A DNA stretch of 64,000 nucleotides, taken from assembly GCF_012027615.1 (NCBI RefSeq), contig NZ_SNUT01000001.1:372001-436000 (forward strand), written 5' to 3'. Positions 24,972 through 34,602 of the stretch are shown in pieces. Position 1 is the stretch's first letter. The number at the start of each line of letters is the position of its first letter. Both the position numbers and the translations under genes were made by a program. The notes beneath the pieces are model-generated. The model made no database searches, was not told where the DNA came from, and saw only the letters and a program-made list of their open reading frames with translations. This DNA comes from Thermococcus sp. 21S7. Lineage in GTDB: Archaea > Methanobacteriota_B > Thermococci > Thermococcales > Thermococcaceae.

Positions 24972-26325
24972 TCACGTTATCTCCCCTATTCCTATGGAGG
25001 TTGCTCTGGATTCAGAATACGGATACTTGGAGAAGAACTTCTGGGAGGTTTCCTCGCTTAGAACTAGAAGAAGTTCTGGCATGGCTTCATCTATTATTGA
25101 GTCAACGAACAGTCTTGTAAGTCTTTTATACCTTCTGCGGAATCTTTTATCCTCTGTAAGCGAGATGTAGTGCATGAAGTCAACGCCTTCTGCTCTCCCT
25201 AAAAGATAGTTCTTGTACCTCCTTAGCTCATCAACGAGCCGAATTCCGCTTAGAAAATTCATGAAATCGACTCTGCCATCGTCTACTAGGCTGTATATCA
25301 TGTTCTGAAGATGGCTGTCAAAGAACTTTCTGAATAGTTTAATTGTGATTATCGGCTTATCCGGACTGCAGTGCTTAAGCCAAGGATACTTGTGGTAGAT
25401 TTCTTCCAGCTTTTTACGGCTTCTAAACGTCTCTTTAGGGGTGTAGTAGTGTGTAAATATTTTGTCTATTGAATAGAAACCGAAAATTGGCTGTGTGGGG
25501 TCTAGAACATATTTCTTTTTAAAAACCTTGAGTTCGTTCACCAATATAGGATGTGAATATTGGAGTAACTCCTCCCCCATCTCGCCGTAGCTTTGCTCTC
25601 CTAAAGTATATTACCCCTTCAGTGAGGTCCATTTGCTTGATTCTTCTACCTGTATCGTCAGAAGTAATGAATTGGAGGTCGTTGATTTCTGAGCTCCTAG
25701 CCCCGGTCATAAGGGCTATTAGAGTAGCAAGCCGAACCTTTTCTACTGTGATTGTGGGGCGTTCTGAGATGAGAACCGAAAGCCATTTCAGTGCAAGCTT
25801 TATTTGATCCGGAGAAACAACCTTTTCCTTCTCCCTTTTTCTGTGGGTCTGCAGTTGTATTGCCTTTGATCTCATGGCTATTGTTGATACCAGTCTCAAG
25901 TAGAGGTTTGGATTAAAGACTTCGTCTCCTAAGGCTCGGGTTAAACTGATTCCGTATTTCTCCCAGAGGATGTGCTTCAACGCTTCTTCAGTGTACTTAA
26001 CCACAACCCTAAATGTGTGGGTAGATTTGCTCCTTCGAGGGTCTTTGAGGTATTCTGAAAACACCTGATACACATCCATTGCGGTCAGTTTTATTATGGG
26101 GTTATCATCAGCTATGGGCCCTTTTATTCTCAGCAGGTACTCAATGAACGTGTTTATTGCAAACGATTTATTCTGAAAGGTGCCTGGACTCAGCTGTTTT
26201 AAGTTTCTCAAGCTTATGAGTTCTTCTTTATATTCATCTACGTCTCTAAGGTCGAGGAGTATGTAATCATCGGAGGAGTAACGGACGGGCAGTTTTTGAG
26301 GGCCTCCAAATCGTTTCCTCCTCAT
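24972..26325 (-). pseudogene. Tyrosine recombinase/integrase with a frameshift
   Basis: This is a paralog of the recombinase at 891-2240, readable in two frames. Frame 1 (26325 to about 25551) covers the N-terminal region and box I (MTGARSSEINDLQF, catalytic Arg). Frame 2 (from about 25553 to 24972) covers IKLFRKFF (box II) and LLGRAEGVDFMHYIS with the nucleophilic Tyr. Alignment with the intact paralog (TPVFIHPVLI against TPIF / HPIL) puts the shift at about 25551-25554. The shift lies inside the inverted repeat CCAATAT-N9-ATATTGG (25541-25563). All catalytic residues are present, so an assembly error or frameshifting during expression cannot be excluded. Confidence 0.75.
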
Positions 26326-26626
26326 AGTTCATGCCGCCCTTGATAATGTTCTAAATTGTTCTATGAATATTCAAAGTTTATAAACATTGCTGAATTGCAT
26401 ACATTAACCTATGACATTGATTATATCGAAATATTTATATACTATAAGAGCATAATCGACGCATACTTTAAGGCTATATAAGAACGTTAGAGCATACAAT
26501 TGGTTTTGTACTTATATACAAAACGCATGCAAAAGAGGATTTAGGATGACACTCATCATCGGTCAACTTCCACTAACGGGCAGGACTTATTAAGGTTTAG
26601 CCCGAAAATTCTACACGGGGAAGGAC
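26326..26626. promoter_or_regulatory. Upstream region of the second recombinase; island boundary
   Basis: This AT-rich region has no gene. It contains GTTCTA repeats (26348-26367), a TATA-like TTTATAAA (26378-26385) and GCATAC/GCATGC sites at 26398, 26461, 26492 and 26525 (intervals 63, 31 and 33). It also holds the inverted repeat GTTTTGTA-N6-TACAAAAC (26503-26524) and an ACTCATCATCGGT element (26551-26563). The layout echoes the first recombinase upstream region. GC content rises sharply after about 26570, where core genes begin. Confidence 0.5.
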
Positions 26627-27523
26627 ATGAGAATCATTCCACTCGCCTCCGAGAGCCTCGGTGTGAGGAGCCTGGCAGTCTTCGTTAAGGCATCCGGAAT
26701 AAAAGTCCTCATAGATCCCGGCGTCGCCCTCGGCCCGAAACGCTACGGCCTCCAGCCGGCGAAAATCGAGCTTGAGACCCTCCAGAAGATGAGGAGGAAG
26801 ATACAGGGCCACGCGAGGAAGGCAGAGGTCGTGACGATTTCGCACTACCACTACGACCACCATACCCCTTTCTTCGAGGGCCTCTACGAGAGCTCCAGCA
26901 AGGAATACGCGAGGGAAATCTACGAAGGGAAGCGGCTCTTCATAAAGCACCCTAGGGAGAATATCAACTTCAGCCAGAGGAAGCGCGCCTGGGCATTCAT
27001 GAAGAACGCCGAGCCGATAGCGGAGAGGGTGGAGTTCGCAGACGGCAGGAGCTTCGACCTCGGCGGCGTTACGCTGGAGTTCTCGCCGGCCGTTCCGCAC
27101 GGCAACGAGGGCTCGAAGCTCGGTTTCGTTGTGATGGTCATGATCGACGACGGCTTCCGCTTAATCCATGCCAGCGACATCCAGCTCCTCAACAGGCGTG
27201 CCGTTGAGTGGATAGTGGAGAAGAGTCCGGACCTGCTCATCACGGGCGGGCCACCGACCTACCTAGGAAAGCGTGCCGAGGGCGGCTGGGAAACGGGCGT
27301 CAAGAATCTCAACGAGATAATCCGCGAAACCGGTGCCGAGATAGTACTCGACCACCACATCATCAGGGACAAACGCTATCCGGAGTTCTTCGGTGAGCTG
27401 GAGAAAAGCCCCAAAACGTTCGCCGGCTACCTAAGGGTGGAGGACAGACCGCTGGAGGCCTACCGCAGGGAGCTGCATAAAAAGGAAAGGGGTGAGGAGG
27501 TGGAGCTTCCCTTCAGGTTATGA
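26627..27523 (+). CDS. UPF0282-type metallo-beta-lactamase-fold protein, 298 aa
   Basis: The metal-binding signature SHYHYDHHTP (HxHxDH) sits at about residues 73-80, with further metal ligands likely at VPHGNEG, HASDIQ and LDHHI. Length and sequence fit the archaeal UPF0282 family of metallo-hydrolases, whose substrate is unknown. GGGGA precedes the ATG. It is the first core-type gene after the island, and its stop lies one base from the converging DUF257-like gene. Confidence 0.8.
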   Translation: MRIIPLASESLGVRSLAVFVKASGIKVLIDPGVALGPKRYGLQPAKIELETLQKMRRKIQGHARKAEVVTISHYHYDHHTPFFEGLYESSSKEYAREIYEGKRLFIKHPRENINFSQRKRAWAFMKNAEPIAERVEFADGRSFDLGGVTLEFSPAVPHGNEGSKLGFVVMVMIDDGFRLIHASDIQLLNRRAVEWIVEKSPDLLITGGPPTYLGKRAEGGWETGVKNLNEIIRETGAEIVLDHHIIRDKRYPEFFGELEKSPKTFAGYLRVEDRPLEAYRRELHKKERGEEVELPFRL

Positions 27524-27524
27524 C

Positions 27525-28220
27525 TCAGTTCATTCTCTCGGCCGGCACTGTCGTCTGGAACATCCTCCGGGAGAATCCTGGGGCTAGGCTCTTCAGGAGA
27601 ACGGTGTTCTCTATCAGGCTCGTCCTGTCCATTATGCCCTCGGTCAGGATCACGTAGTCGCTGACGCTGAGTATCCATGAGTGGAGTTCCCTGGGTATTG
27701 TATCCCGGTTGACTATGAATATCGTCCAGTGGTCATAGCCCTCCTTCAGGAGTCTCTCTGACCTCATCAAGTACTGGAGCATCATGTTCTTCAGGAACTT
27801 TCCCCCGAAGAGCTCGTAGAGGCCGTCAAGAGTCACTACGGCCCCCACAACCTTTCTGCCTTTGAGATCATACATGCCCCGTATCTCGTCCATAACCTTC
27901 TCGATCCGGGGGATTATGAGGGTTCTGTCAACCGTCTCGACGGGATAGACGAAGTCGAACTCGGTCTCCTCGTTGAACAGATCTATAACCGCCAGCCGCC
28001 CTTTCCTCCCAGCCTCAATGATGTCGAATCCGACGGACCGGGCCCTCTCACAGAGCTTTCTAACGGGAACGGTGGTGTTTAGGATGATGCCAAAAGCACC
28101 CCGCTCCACTTCCCTTTTAAGGTACTCCACGCCTATCTTCCACCCGAGGCTGTACTGGCCATAGGAAACCAAAAAAACTCCGCCTCGGATTATCTCACCG
28201 ATATCAACATCCTTGCCCAT
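27525..28220 (-). CDS. DUF257-like protein, 231 aa
   Basis: This is an alpha/beta protein with a repeated strand-helix layout (GGVFLVSYGQYSLG; GAFGIILNTTVPVRK; RLAVIDLFNEE; GAVVTLDGLYELFGG; HWTIFIVNRDTIP), like a degenerate RecA/KaiC fold without a Walker A motif. It resembles the Thermococcales-specific DUF257 family, of unknown function. The ATG at 28220 follows GGTGGGG; a longer TTG/GTG start is possible. It converges on the UPF0282 gene. Confidence 0.6.
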   Translation of the reverse strand: MGKDVDIGEIIRGGVFLVSYGQYSLGWKIGVEYLKREVERGAFGIILNTTVPVRKLCERARSVGFDIIEAGRKGRLAVIDLFNEETEFDFVYPVETVDRTLIIPRIEKVMDEIRGMYDLKGRKVVGAVVTLDGLYELFGGKFLKNMMLQYLMRSERLLKEGYDHWTIFIVNRDTIPRELHSWILSVSDYVILTEGIMDRTSLIENTVLLKSLAPGFSRRMFQTTVPAERMN

Positions 28221-28285
28221 CGGCCCCACCAAATAAAAACTGAGAAGCTTGTGTTAATAATGTACTGGTACAACGCTCTAATGGC

Positions 28286-29077
28286 TCACGTCGAGAGGAA
28301 TCCCCCGTCAACTGGGATTACCGCCCCGTTGACGTAGCTCGCCAGGTCGCTCGCGAGGAAGAGCATCACCCTCGCAACTTCGTCCGGCTGACCGAAGCGC
28401 CCCATCGGGAGGCGCGCGTTGAAGTTGAAAGATATGCCTATCTTCTCCATGTCGAACTTCATTATCGCCTCCCTTTTGAGCTTCTTTACCCCCTCGGTCT
28501 CTATGCCTCCGGGCACTACGACGTTTGCCCTGATTTTCTTGCCGTAGTCCCTCGCTATAGCCCTAGTTAGGGCAACCACGCCAAGCTTGGCCGCGTCGTA
28601 GTGGGCAAGGCCTTTGGCAAAGGGGAGAAAAGCTTCTATCGAGCTCACGTTGATTATCACTCCCCCCTCCTCCTTCCTCGCCCTGACGAAGTGCTGGCAC
28701 ATCCAGAAGACTGAGTGGAGGTTTATCGCCATGGCCTTCTCGTAGAACCCCTCATCAACTTCCGTGAAGTCCTTGAACCAGTAGACACCGGCGTTGTTCA
28801 CAAGGATATCCGGCTCCCTGTCCTTCAGGGACTCCCACAGGGTGTCAATCTCTATCTTCCTTGAGAGGTCGACGCGGTGGAGGCCGACCTCGACGCCGAA
28901 CCCCTCGGCGAGCGCCTTGGTTTCCTTCAGCCCAAACTCGTCTATATCAACGAGCTCCAGGTCCGCCCCGGCCTCGGCGAAGCGAAGTGCCGTTGCACGG
29001 CCTATTCCCGAAGCAGCGCCGGTTATCAGGGCTTTCCTCCCCTTCAGGGAGATAAGCCTACCAATCGGGACATTCAT
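28286..29077 (-). CDS. Short-chain dehydrogenase/reductase, 263 aa
   Basis: This is a classical SDR oxidoreductase: nucleotide-binding TGAASGIGRA at about 18-27, NNAGVYW, the catalytic Ser in VSSIEAF, YDAAK with catalytic Tyr and Lys, and the C-terminal VPVDGGF. The Asp in VDIDEFG favours NAD(H). The substrate cannot be deduced. GGTGATTGC precedes the ATG. It lies downstream of the TetR gene on the same strand and may be part of its regulon. Confidence 0.88.
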   Translation of the reverse strand: MNVPIGRLISLKGRKALITGAASGIGRATALRFAEAGADLELVDIDEFGLKETKALAEGFGVEVGLHRVDLSRKIEIDTLWESLKDREPDILVNNAGVYWFKDFTEVDEGFYEKAMAINLHSVFWMCQHFVRARKEEGGVIINVSSIEAFLPFAKGLAHYDAAKLGVVALTRAIARDYGKKIRANVVVPGGIETEGVKKLKREAIMKFDMEKIGISFNFNARLPMGRFGQPDEVARVMLFLASDLASYVNGAVIPVDGGFLST

Positions 29078-29123
29078 GCAATCACCGATTTATCTCTACG
29101 CTTTCCGGCAATAAATAGGTTTC

Positions 29124-29687
29124 TCACGACCGTTTTGTGCAGGTGAAAATCCGGAACGCCTCTTTTTTAGCCTCTTCAACCGACACCTCGTCCCGGAATA
29201 TCAGGTAGTCCAGGGCAAATCCATCCACCAGCGCCCCGAGGAGAAACGCCCTCGCCCGGGGATTTTCGGCCCCAATCTCCCTGAAAATGTCCTCCAAAAT
29301 CCCAAGGTATTCGCTTCCGAAGGCTTTCCAGATGTCCGGCCCGTTTTTTTGCTTTAAGCTTTCCTCATAAACCTCCAGAAAGAAGCGGGAGAACTTAAGG
29401 CTATGTATAACGAAGTCAAAGGAGGCGTCTATTATAGCCCAGAGCCTCTCCTCCGCGGATTCCAGCGGTTGAATCTTGGAGATAACCTCGCGCCCCCATA
29501 CCTCAAGACCGTAAAAGAGGGCCTCCTTGGCCAGCTCGTACTTGCTCGGGAAGTGGTGAAAGAGACCGCCCTTTGAAATGCCCGCCCTTCTGGCTATCTC
29601 CTCCATGGAAACGTCGTGATACGACCTCTCGCTGAACAGCTCAAGGGCCGCCACCACTATCCGTCTCCTAGTTTCCTCGCCCTTCAT
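29124..29687 (-). CDS. TetR/AcrR family transcriptional regulator, 187 aa
   Basis: The N-terminal helix-turn-helix is typical of TetR repressors: ETRRRIVVAALELFSERSYHDVSMEEIARRAGI is represented by its parts VAALELFSE, MEEIARRAG and GGLFHHFPSKYEL. The C-terminal helical ligand-binding domain follows. The ATG at 29687 is preferred over 29711 because AGGTGGAT lies just upstream. It sits between the SDR gene and the RND exporter. The palindrome at 32330-32343 is a likely target. Confidence 0.88.
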   Translation of the reverse strand: MKGEETRRRIVVAALELFSERSYHDVSMEEIARRAGISKGGLFHHFPSKYELAKEALFYGLEVWGREVISKIQPLESAEERLWAIIDASFDFVIHSLKFSRFFLEVYEESLKQKNGPDIWKAFGSEYLGILEDIFREIGAENPRARAFLLGALVDGFALDYLIFRDEVSVEEAKKEAFRIFTCTKRS

Positions 29688-29888
29688 GGTATCCACCTGT
29701 TTTACCCTCAACGGTGCGCTACCACCCCCGCGACCACCATCATATCGAACCCACCCCTCAAATACTTTTCTTGGGATTCGTACAAACCGGTTGCCAGAGT
29801 TCCGGAATCCGAAAGAAAAAAGGAGGTTTCAGCAATCACTGCGTCTGACCTCCTCCCGGCTAAGGGCGAGGCTTGAAAAAGAAAAACG

Positions 29889-32321
29889 TCACACCTTCGC
29901 CCCGGGGCGTTCCTCCGCATCCCTGTGCCAGAACAGCCGTATCAAAATTGGAAGAACCAGAACGGCGCCCAGGAGGCTGTAGATAAGTCCAAAGAGAGTG
30001 GTGGTTGCAAACTGGGTTATAATGGGAATCGGAATCGTCACGAGAACGCCGAAGGCTATCAGGGTCGTCAAAGCCGAGTACAGAACCTCCCTGCCCGTGC
30101 TGGAGAGGGAAATCGAATAGCATTCGTCAAAGTCCTTTCCTGCCCTCCTCTCCAGGGCCCAGCGGTTGGCTATGTGAATCGGGTAGTCTATGCCGATCCC
30201 CACGATTATCGCCCCGACCATGGCGGTCATCGTATTGAGCGGGATGTTGAAGAGCCTCATGGTGAGGAAGAGCCATCCCAGCACGAGAAACGGCGCAACC
30301 GCCACGAGCAGTCCGAGGAGTGGTGAACGGTGGGCGAGCCCAAAGGCCAGGGGGAGGACGATGAAAGCGAAGAGGAGGCAGAGGAACATGGAGCTGATCA
30401 TGGAGTCCCTCACGTCGTCGAGCCCCTTGGCCCAGATTATGGGCTCCCCCGTGAAGCCGATGCTGGCGTTTATCCCCGCGAAGTCCTCCCGCAGCTCCTT
30501 CAGGAGTTCCTTTCCGTGATAACCGAAGTCGGTTCTGGTGGGAACCACGAGCAACAGACCATTGAAGCCCCCGTTTTTGTTCCGGTGAAGGTAGTACCTT
30601 CCCATCGGAGTGCCGTACACGGCACTTAGGAATTCTTTCAGTTTCTCAGGGGACACACCCTCGTCAATGAACCCATCACCGTCCCCGTCAACGGCGGAGT
30701 AGGTTCTCAAAACCTCCGGGTTCTCCATCGAGAGGAACGGGACGAGCGTTAGAATCCACTCGACCTTTGCGGTGCCGTTGGACCTGACGATGTAGGCGTC
30801 ATCGTTCATCCTCCTCACCGCGTTCTGGAGTCCGGCCCAGAGCGCCGGATTCGTTAGGTTTCCATCCACCCTGACGTAAACGCGCTCCGTGCCAACGCTG
30901 AACTTCTCGTTGAGCAGATCATATGCCCTCGTAACGCTTAGGTCCTTCGCCAGCTCCCCAGTTGGGTCGTAGGAGGCCTTCATGCCGAGCCCCAGAGACC
31001 ACCCGGCGGCGCCCGCCAGGAGGATGGCGAGGAACAGGATGGCGGCTGTTATCTTCCCGCTGATGAACCACGGAACCTTAAGCGTACGGTAGTGGCCCTT
31101 TGTTTTCCTGGCAGGAGCGCCTTTTTCTCTCCTACCGTCAATCAGCACCCTAACGGCTGGGACGAAGGTTATGTTCAGAACAAAGATCGCGACTATGGAA
31201 AAAGCCGCGAGAAAGCCGAAATGCCTCATGCTGGGGAGGTCGGAGATGCCGTTGGAGGAAAAGCCAACCACCGTCGTTATCATCGCCAGGAGAAGTGCCA
31301 CGCCGACCGTGGAGAGCACGGCTTTCATGGCCTTTCCCGGGGTTTTCATCTCGCGGAGTTTCTCGCGGTAGCCCATCAGTACATGGAAGGAGAAGTCTAT
31401 TCCAAGGCCCAGGATGAGGATTGGCACCATCCCGGCCATCAGGTCGAGCTTCCATCCAAACGCTCCCGCGAGTCCAAACGTCCAGACCATGGCGAGGAAG
31501 AGTGTGAGAAGGGAGAGGAGGACGTCACCGACGTTCCTGAAGTTGAAGAACATGAGCGCCAGTATCAGAAGCAGGGCCAGAACAAAGGCAGGAGCCAGGC
31601 GTTCCTCGGTTTTTACGTAGTAGTAGTTGAGCAGCTGGAAGCCGTACGTTAAAGAGTCAGCATCCACATTCCCCGCGATCGCTTCTATTTCACGCTCGAC
31701 CCTCTCAAGCTCGTTCTCCGGCAGGCCGGCGTTCAGAGACACGTAAATCGCCATCTCCCCGCTCTTCATTGCATTCCCGTTGAAATCCTTCGGCAGGAAT
31801 GAGAGCGCGTAGTCCTTCATGTCCTCCGGGATGTTCGGATCGGAGAGAAACGCCTCCAGCGTCTCGGTTATCTCTTCCTTGGATTCAAAGGAACGCATCT
31901 CCGCCAGAACCTCGGACTGCGAGGGATGCATCTTGCCCTCCAGGGAAAGCCGGTAGAGCGCCAGGATTCCGGGAAGGGATTCTATACTCTGCTCTTTCGG
32001 CTGAATCAGGGCATCACTGATGGAACCATCCTCCAGCAGTTTGGAAGTTATCTCGGCCGTCTTTGAGAAGTACTCCGGGGTCAGGACATCGTCACCCCGC
32101 AGTATTATGATGACCGGTTCAACGTTTCCAAAATCGTGCTGGATGTCCTCCATCAGCTTGACTTCCGGGTAGCTGGGAAACATGGCGTTCAGACTGGTCT
32201 CCTCCTTGAGCTGCGACGCAGAAGCCATAAACAGGAGCGTCAAGAGGAGAACGACCGCAACGGTTCTCTTTGGCTTCTCCACGACAGATTCGGTAATTGC
32301 CCTCAACCAGTTCACCCCCAA
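29889..32321 (-). CDS. RND/MMPL-family exporter with an EF-hand-like loop, 810 aa
   Basis: This has the layout of archaeal RND (HAE3/MMPL) transporters: an N-terminal helix, a large extracytoplasmic loop, six helices including ILGLGIDFSFHVLMGY, a second extracytoplasmic loop, and six more helices with VGIGIDYPIHIANR. Intramembrane acidic residues could carry protons. The second loop contains DGDGDGFIDE (30660-30689), an EF-hand-type calcium-binding motif. The start is TTG at 32321, or GTG at 32315. The TetR-type palindrome lies just upstream, so expression is probably repressed by the neighbouring regulator. Substrates may be lipids or toxic compounds. Confidence 0.88.
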   Translation of the reverse strand: MGVNWLRAITESVVEKPKRTVAVVLLLTLLFMASASQLKEETSLNAMFPSYPEVKLMEDIQHDFGNVEPVIIILRGDDVLTPEYFSKTAEITSKLLEDGSISDALIQPKEQSIESLPGILALYRLSLEGKMHPSQSEVLAEMRSFESKEEITETLEAFLSDPNIPEDMKDYALSFLPKDFNGNAMKSGEMAIYVSLNAGLPENELERVEREIEAIAGNVDADSLTYGFQLLNYYYVKTEERLAPAFVLALLLILALMFFNFRNVGDVLLSLLTLFLAMVWTFGLAGAFGWKLDLMAGMVPILILGLGIDFSFHVLMGYREKLREMKTPGKAMKAVLSTVGVALLLAMITTVVGFSSNGISDLPSMRHFGFLAAFSIVAIFVLNITFVPAVRVLIDGRREKGAPARKTKGHYRTLKVPWFISGKITAAILFLAILLAGAAGWSLGLGMKASYDPTGELAKDLSVTRAYDLLNEKFSVGTERVYVRVDGNLTNPALWAGLQNAVRRMNDDAYIVRSNGTAKVEWILTLVPFLSMENPEVLRTYSAVDGDGDGFIDEGVSPEKLKEFLSAVYGTPMGRYYLHRNKNGGFNGLLLVVPTRTDFGYHGKELLKELREDFAGINASIGFTGEPIIWAKGLDDVRDSMISSMFLCLLFAFIVLPLAFGLAHRSPLLGLLVAVAPFLVLGWLFLTMRLFNIPLNTMTAMVGAIIVGIGIDYPIHIANRWALERRAGKDFDECYSISLSSTGREVLYSALTTLIAFGVLVTIPIPIITQFATTTLFGLIYSLLGAVLVLPILIRLFWHRDAEERPGAKV

Positions 32322-32329
32322 CTTTACCT

Positions 32330-32343
32330 ACCGACCGGTCGGT
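32330..32343. promoter_or_regulatory. TetR-type operator palindrome
   Basis: ACCGACCGGTCGGT is a perfect 14-bp palindrome located 9 bases upstream of the RND start and about 75 bases before the nicotinate phosphoribosyltransferase gene. It has the form of a TetR-family operator, and a TetR gene lies downstream of the exporter. Confidence 0.65.
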
Positions 32344-32415
32344 TTTTGTCCTTATAAGCCTTTCCCTGGAAAGCCTTAAATCCGATGGCGAGAACTCCCT
32401 ATCAGGTGGGGAGAA

Positions 32416-33588
32416 ATGAGAGACTTCTACATCGCCCATGAGGATGATATCAAAGCCGGAAAGACCACGGACGTTTACTTCATCAGAACGAAGAAGATAC
32501 TCGTCGAGAAGGGCATTCACAGGAAAGTTTTCGCCGACGTGACAACGACTTCCCTTCCGAAGGGCTGGAAGTGGGGGGTTCTGGCGGGAATCGAGGAGGT
32601 TGCAAAGCTCCTTGAGGGGCTCCCCGTGAACGTCTACGCGATGCCGGAGGGAACTATATTCCACCCCTACGAGCCCGTTCTCCAGATAGAAGGCTACTAC
32701 AAGGAGTTTGGAATCTACGAGACAGCTTTGCTTGGAATGCTCAGTCAGGCGACGGGAATAGCCACCGCCGCACTCAGGACGAAGATAGCCGCGAACTTCA
32801 AGCCGGTCTACTCCTTCGGCATAAGGCACATGCACCCGGCAATAGCGCCGATGATAGACCGTTCGGCATTCATAGGCGGCTGCGACGGTGTTTCTGGGGT
32901 CATGGGCGCGGAGATGATGGGGGAGAAGCCCGTCGGCACGATGCCCCACGCGCTCATCCTGGTAGTCGGCGACCAGGTGAAGGCCTGGAAGTACTTCGAC
33001 GAGGTCGTTGAGCCCGAGGTTCCGAGAACCGCCTTGGTTGATACGCTCTGCGACGAGAAGTTTGAAGCGTTGATGGCGGCTGAAGCGCTTGGCGAGAGGC
33101 TCACCGCGGTCAGGCTCGACACCCCGAGCTCCAGGAGGGGCAACTTCAGGAGGATAATCGAGGAGGTTCGCTGGGAACTCGACCTGAGGGGCCACGAGCA
33201 CGTCAAAATCTTCGTGAGCGGCGGTTTGGACGAGGAGAGCATAAGGGAGATAGTGGACGTTGCGGATGCCTTCGGCGTTGGAGGCTCGATAGCCAGCGCC
33301 AAACCCGTTGACTTCTCGCTCGACATAGTGGAGATCGAGGGGAAGCCTATAACGAAGCGCGGCAAGCTCAGCGGGAGGAAGCAGATATACCGCTGCGAGA
33401 AGGGCCACTACCACCGCGTTCCGGCGGACAAAAAGCTCGAACGCTGTCCTGTCTGCGGTGCAAAGGTTGAGCCGCTCATCAAGCCGCTCATTGAGAACGG
33501 TGAGATAGTGGCGGAGCTGCCGAAGGCGCGGGAGATAAGGGAGTACGTGCTTGAGCAGGCCGAGAAGTTCGGGCTTGGCCTGGAGTGA
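32416..33588 (+). CDS. Nicotinate phosphoribosyltransferase, 390 aa
   Basis: This enzyme salvages nicotinate to nicotinate mononucleotide with PRPP in NAD synthesis. Family features: DVYFIRTKKIL near the start, FADVTTTSLP, the KPVYSFGIRHMHP substrate region, and the TIM-barrel phosphate site VSGGLDEESI. Archaeal forms carry a C-terminal zinc ribbon, seen here as YRCEKGHYH and CPVCGAKVEP. GTGGGGAGAA precedes the ATG. It is divergent from the RND exporter gene. Confidence 0.9.
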   Translation: MRDFYIAHEDDIKAGKTTDVYFIRTKKILVEKGIHRKVFADVTTTSLPKGWKWGVLAGIEEVAKLLEGLPVNVYAMPEGTIFHPYEPVLQIEGYYKEFGIYETALLGMLSQATGIATAALRTKIAANFKPVYSFGIRHMHPAIAPMIDRSAFIGGCDGVSGVMGAEMMGEKPVGTMPHALILVVGDQVKAWKYFDEVVEPEVPRTALVDTLCDEKFEALMAAEALGERLTAVRLDTPSSRRGNFRRIIEEVRWELDLRGHEHVKIFVSGGLDEESIREIVDVADAFGVGGSIASAKPVDFSLDIVEIEGKPITKRGKLSGRKQIYRCEKGHYHRVPADKKLERCPVCGAKVEPLIKPLIENGEIVAELPKAREIREYVLEQAEKFGLGLE

Positions 33589-33672
33589 CCTTCTCTTCTA
33601 CTTTCAAACCTTCGGAACTTTCAGGGAACCCTCAGAAAAGCGGCACCCAATGAAGGGGAAAAAGAAGAGGCT

Positions 33673-34008
<336 letters not shown>

Positions 34009-34539
34009 TCAGTAGAGTCCAAGCCTTTTCCTGTACTCCTGACTGATTCTGTCGGGCGTCCAGGGCGGATCAAAGGTTAGCTCGATTTCAGCGTCCTTGA
34101 CGCCGGGGATTTCGAGAACCTTGTCCTCAACGGCCCTGAGAATCCACATCGTGAGCGGACAGCCCGGGGTCGTCATCGTCATCTTCACGTACACTGTTCT
34201 GTCCGGCCTGACCTTTAGCTCGTATATGAGGCCGAGATTGACAACATCGATGCCGATTTCGGGGTCTATGACCTCTTTGAGCTTCTCAAGGATGAGCTCC
34301 TCGCTCAGCTCGGCGTTCTCTTCGGCCTTCATCTCCCTCTCGCGGTTTATCGTTATGGTGCCCACCCCTTCAATCCTCCCGAGCTCAGCGTTGAGCTTTA
34401 TCAGCACGTCGTCGATGTTCGGGGTGTCCTTCGCTAGGGTGACCGCCACGTCCCCCTTCTCGTTCACATCGACGGATTTTACGAACTTCTCGTCAACGAT
34501 TGCTTTAACGACGTTCTCAACTTCCTCTTTCGTGACCAT
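34009..34539 (-). CDS. MIP18/DUF59-family Fe-S assembly protein, 176 aa
   Basis: The C-terminal half is a DUF59 (PaaD/MIP18) domain: VIDPEIGIDVVNLGLIY, then TMTTPGCPLT with the conserved Cys, and LTFDPPWTPDRIS. This family works in iron-sulfur cluster assembly or transfer. The N-terminal 70 residues form a second small alpha/beta domain (VEVNEKGDVAVTLAKD-like pattern; AELGRIEGVGTITI) that may be a degenerate repeat. GGTGGATA precedes the ATG. Its position next to ferredoxin fits the role. Confidence 0.85.
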   Translation of the reverse strand: MVTKEEVENVVKAIVDEKFVKSVDVNEKGDVAVTLAKDTPNIDDVLIKLNAELGRIEGVGTITINREREMKAEENAELSEELILEKLKEVIDPEIGIDVVNLGLIYELKVRPDRTVYVKMTMTTPGCPLTMWILRAVEDKVLEIPGVKDAEIELTFDPPWTPDRISQEYRKRLGLY

Positions 34540-34602
34540 TATCCACCACCTGGGTGAAGTTCAGGATGACAGATTTAAACCTTTTGGGTCAGAAATGAGT
34601 AG

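Noticed and set aside
32119-33414. Long 431-aa frame opposite the nicotinate phosphoribosyltransferase
   Set aside because: It is an antisense shadow of a clearly recognised enzyme in GC-rich DNA.
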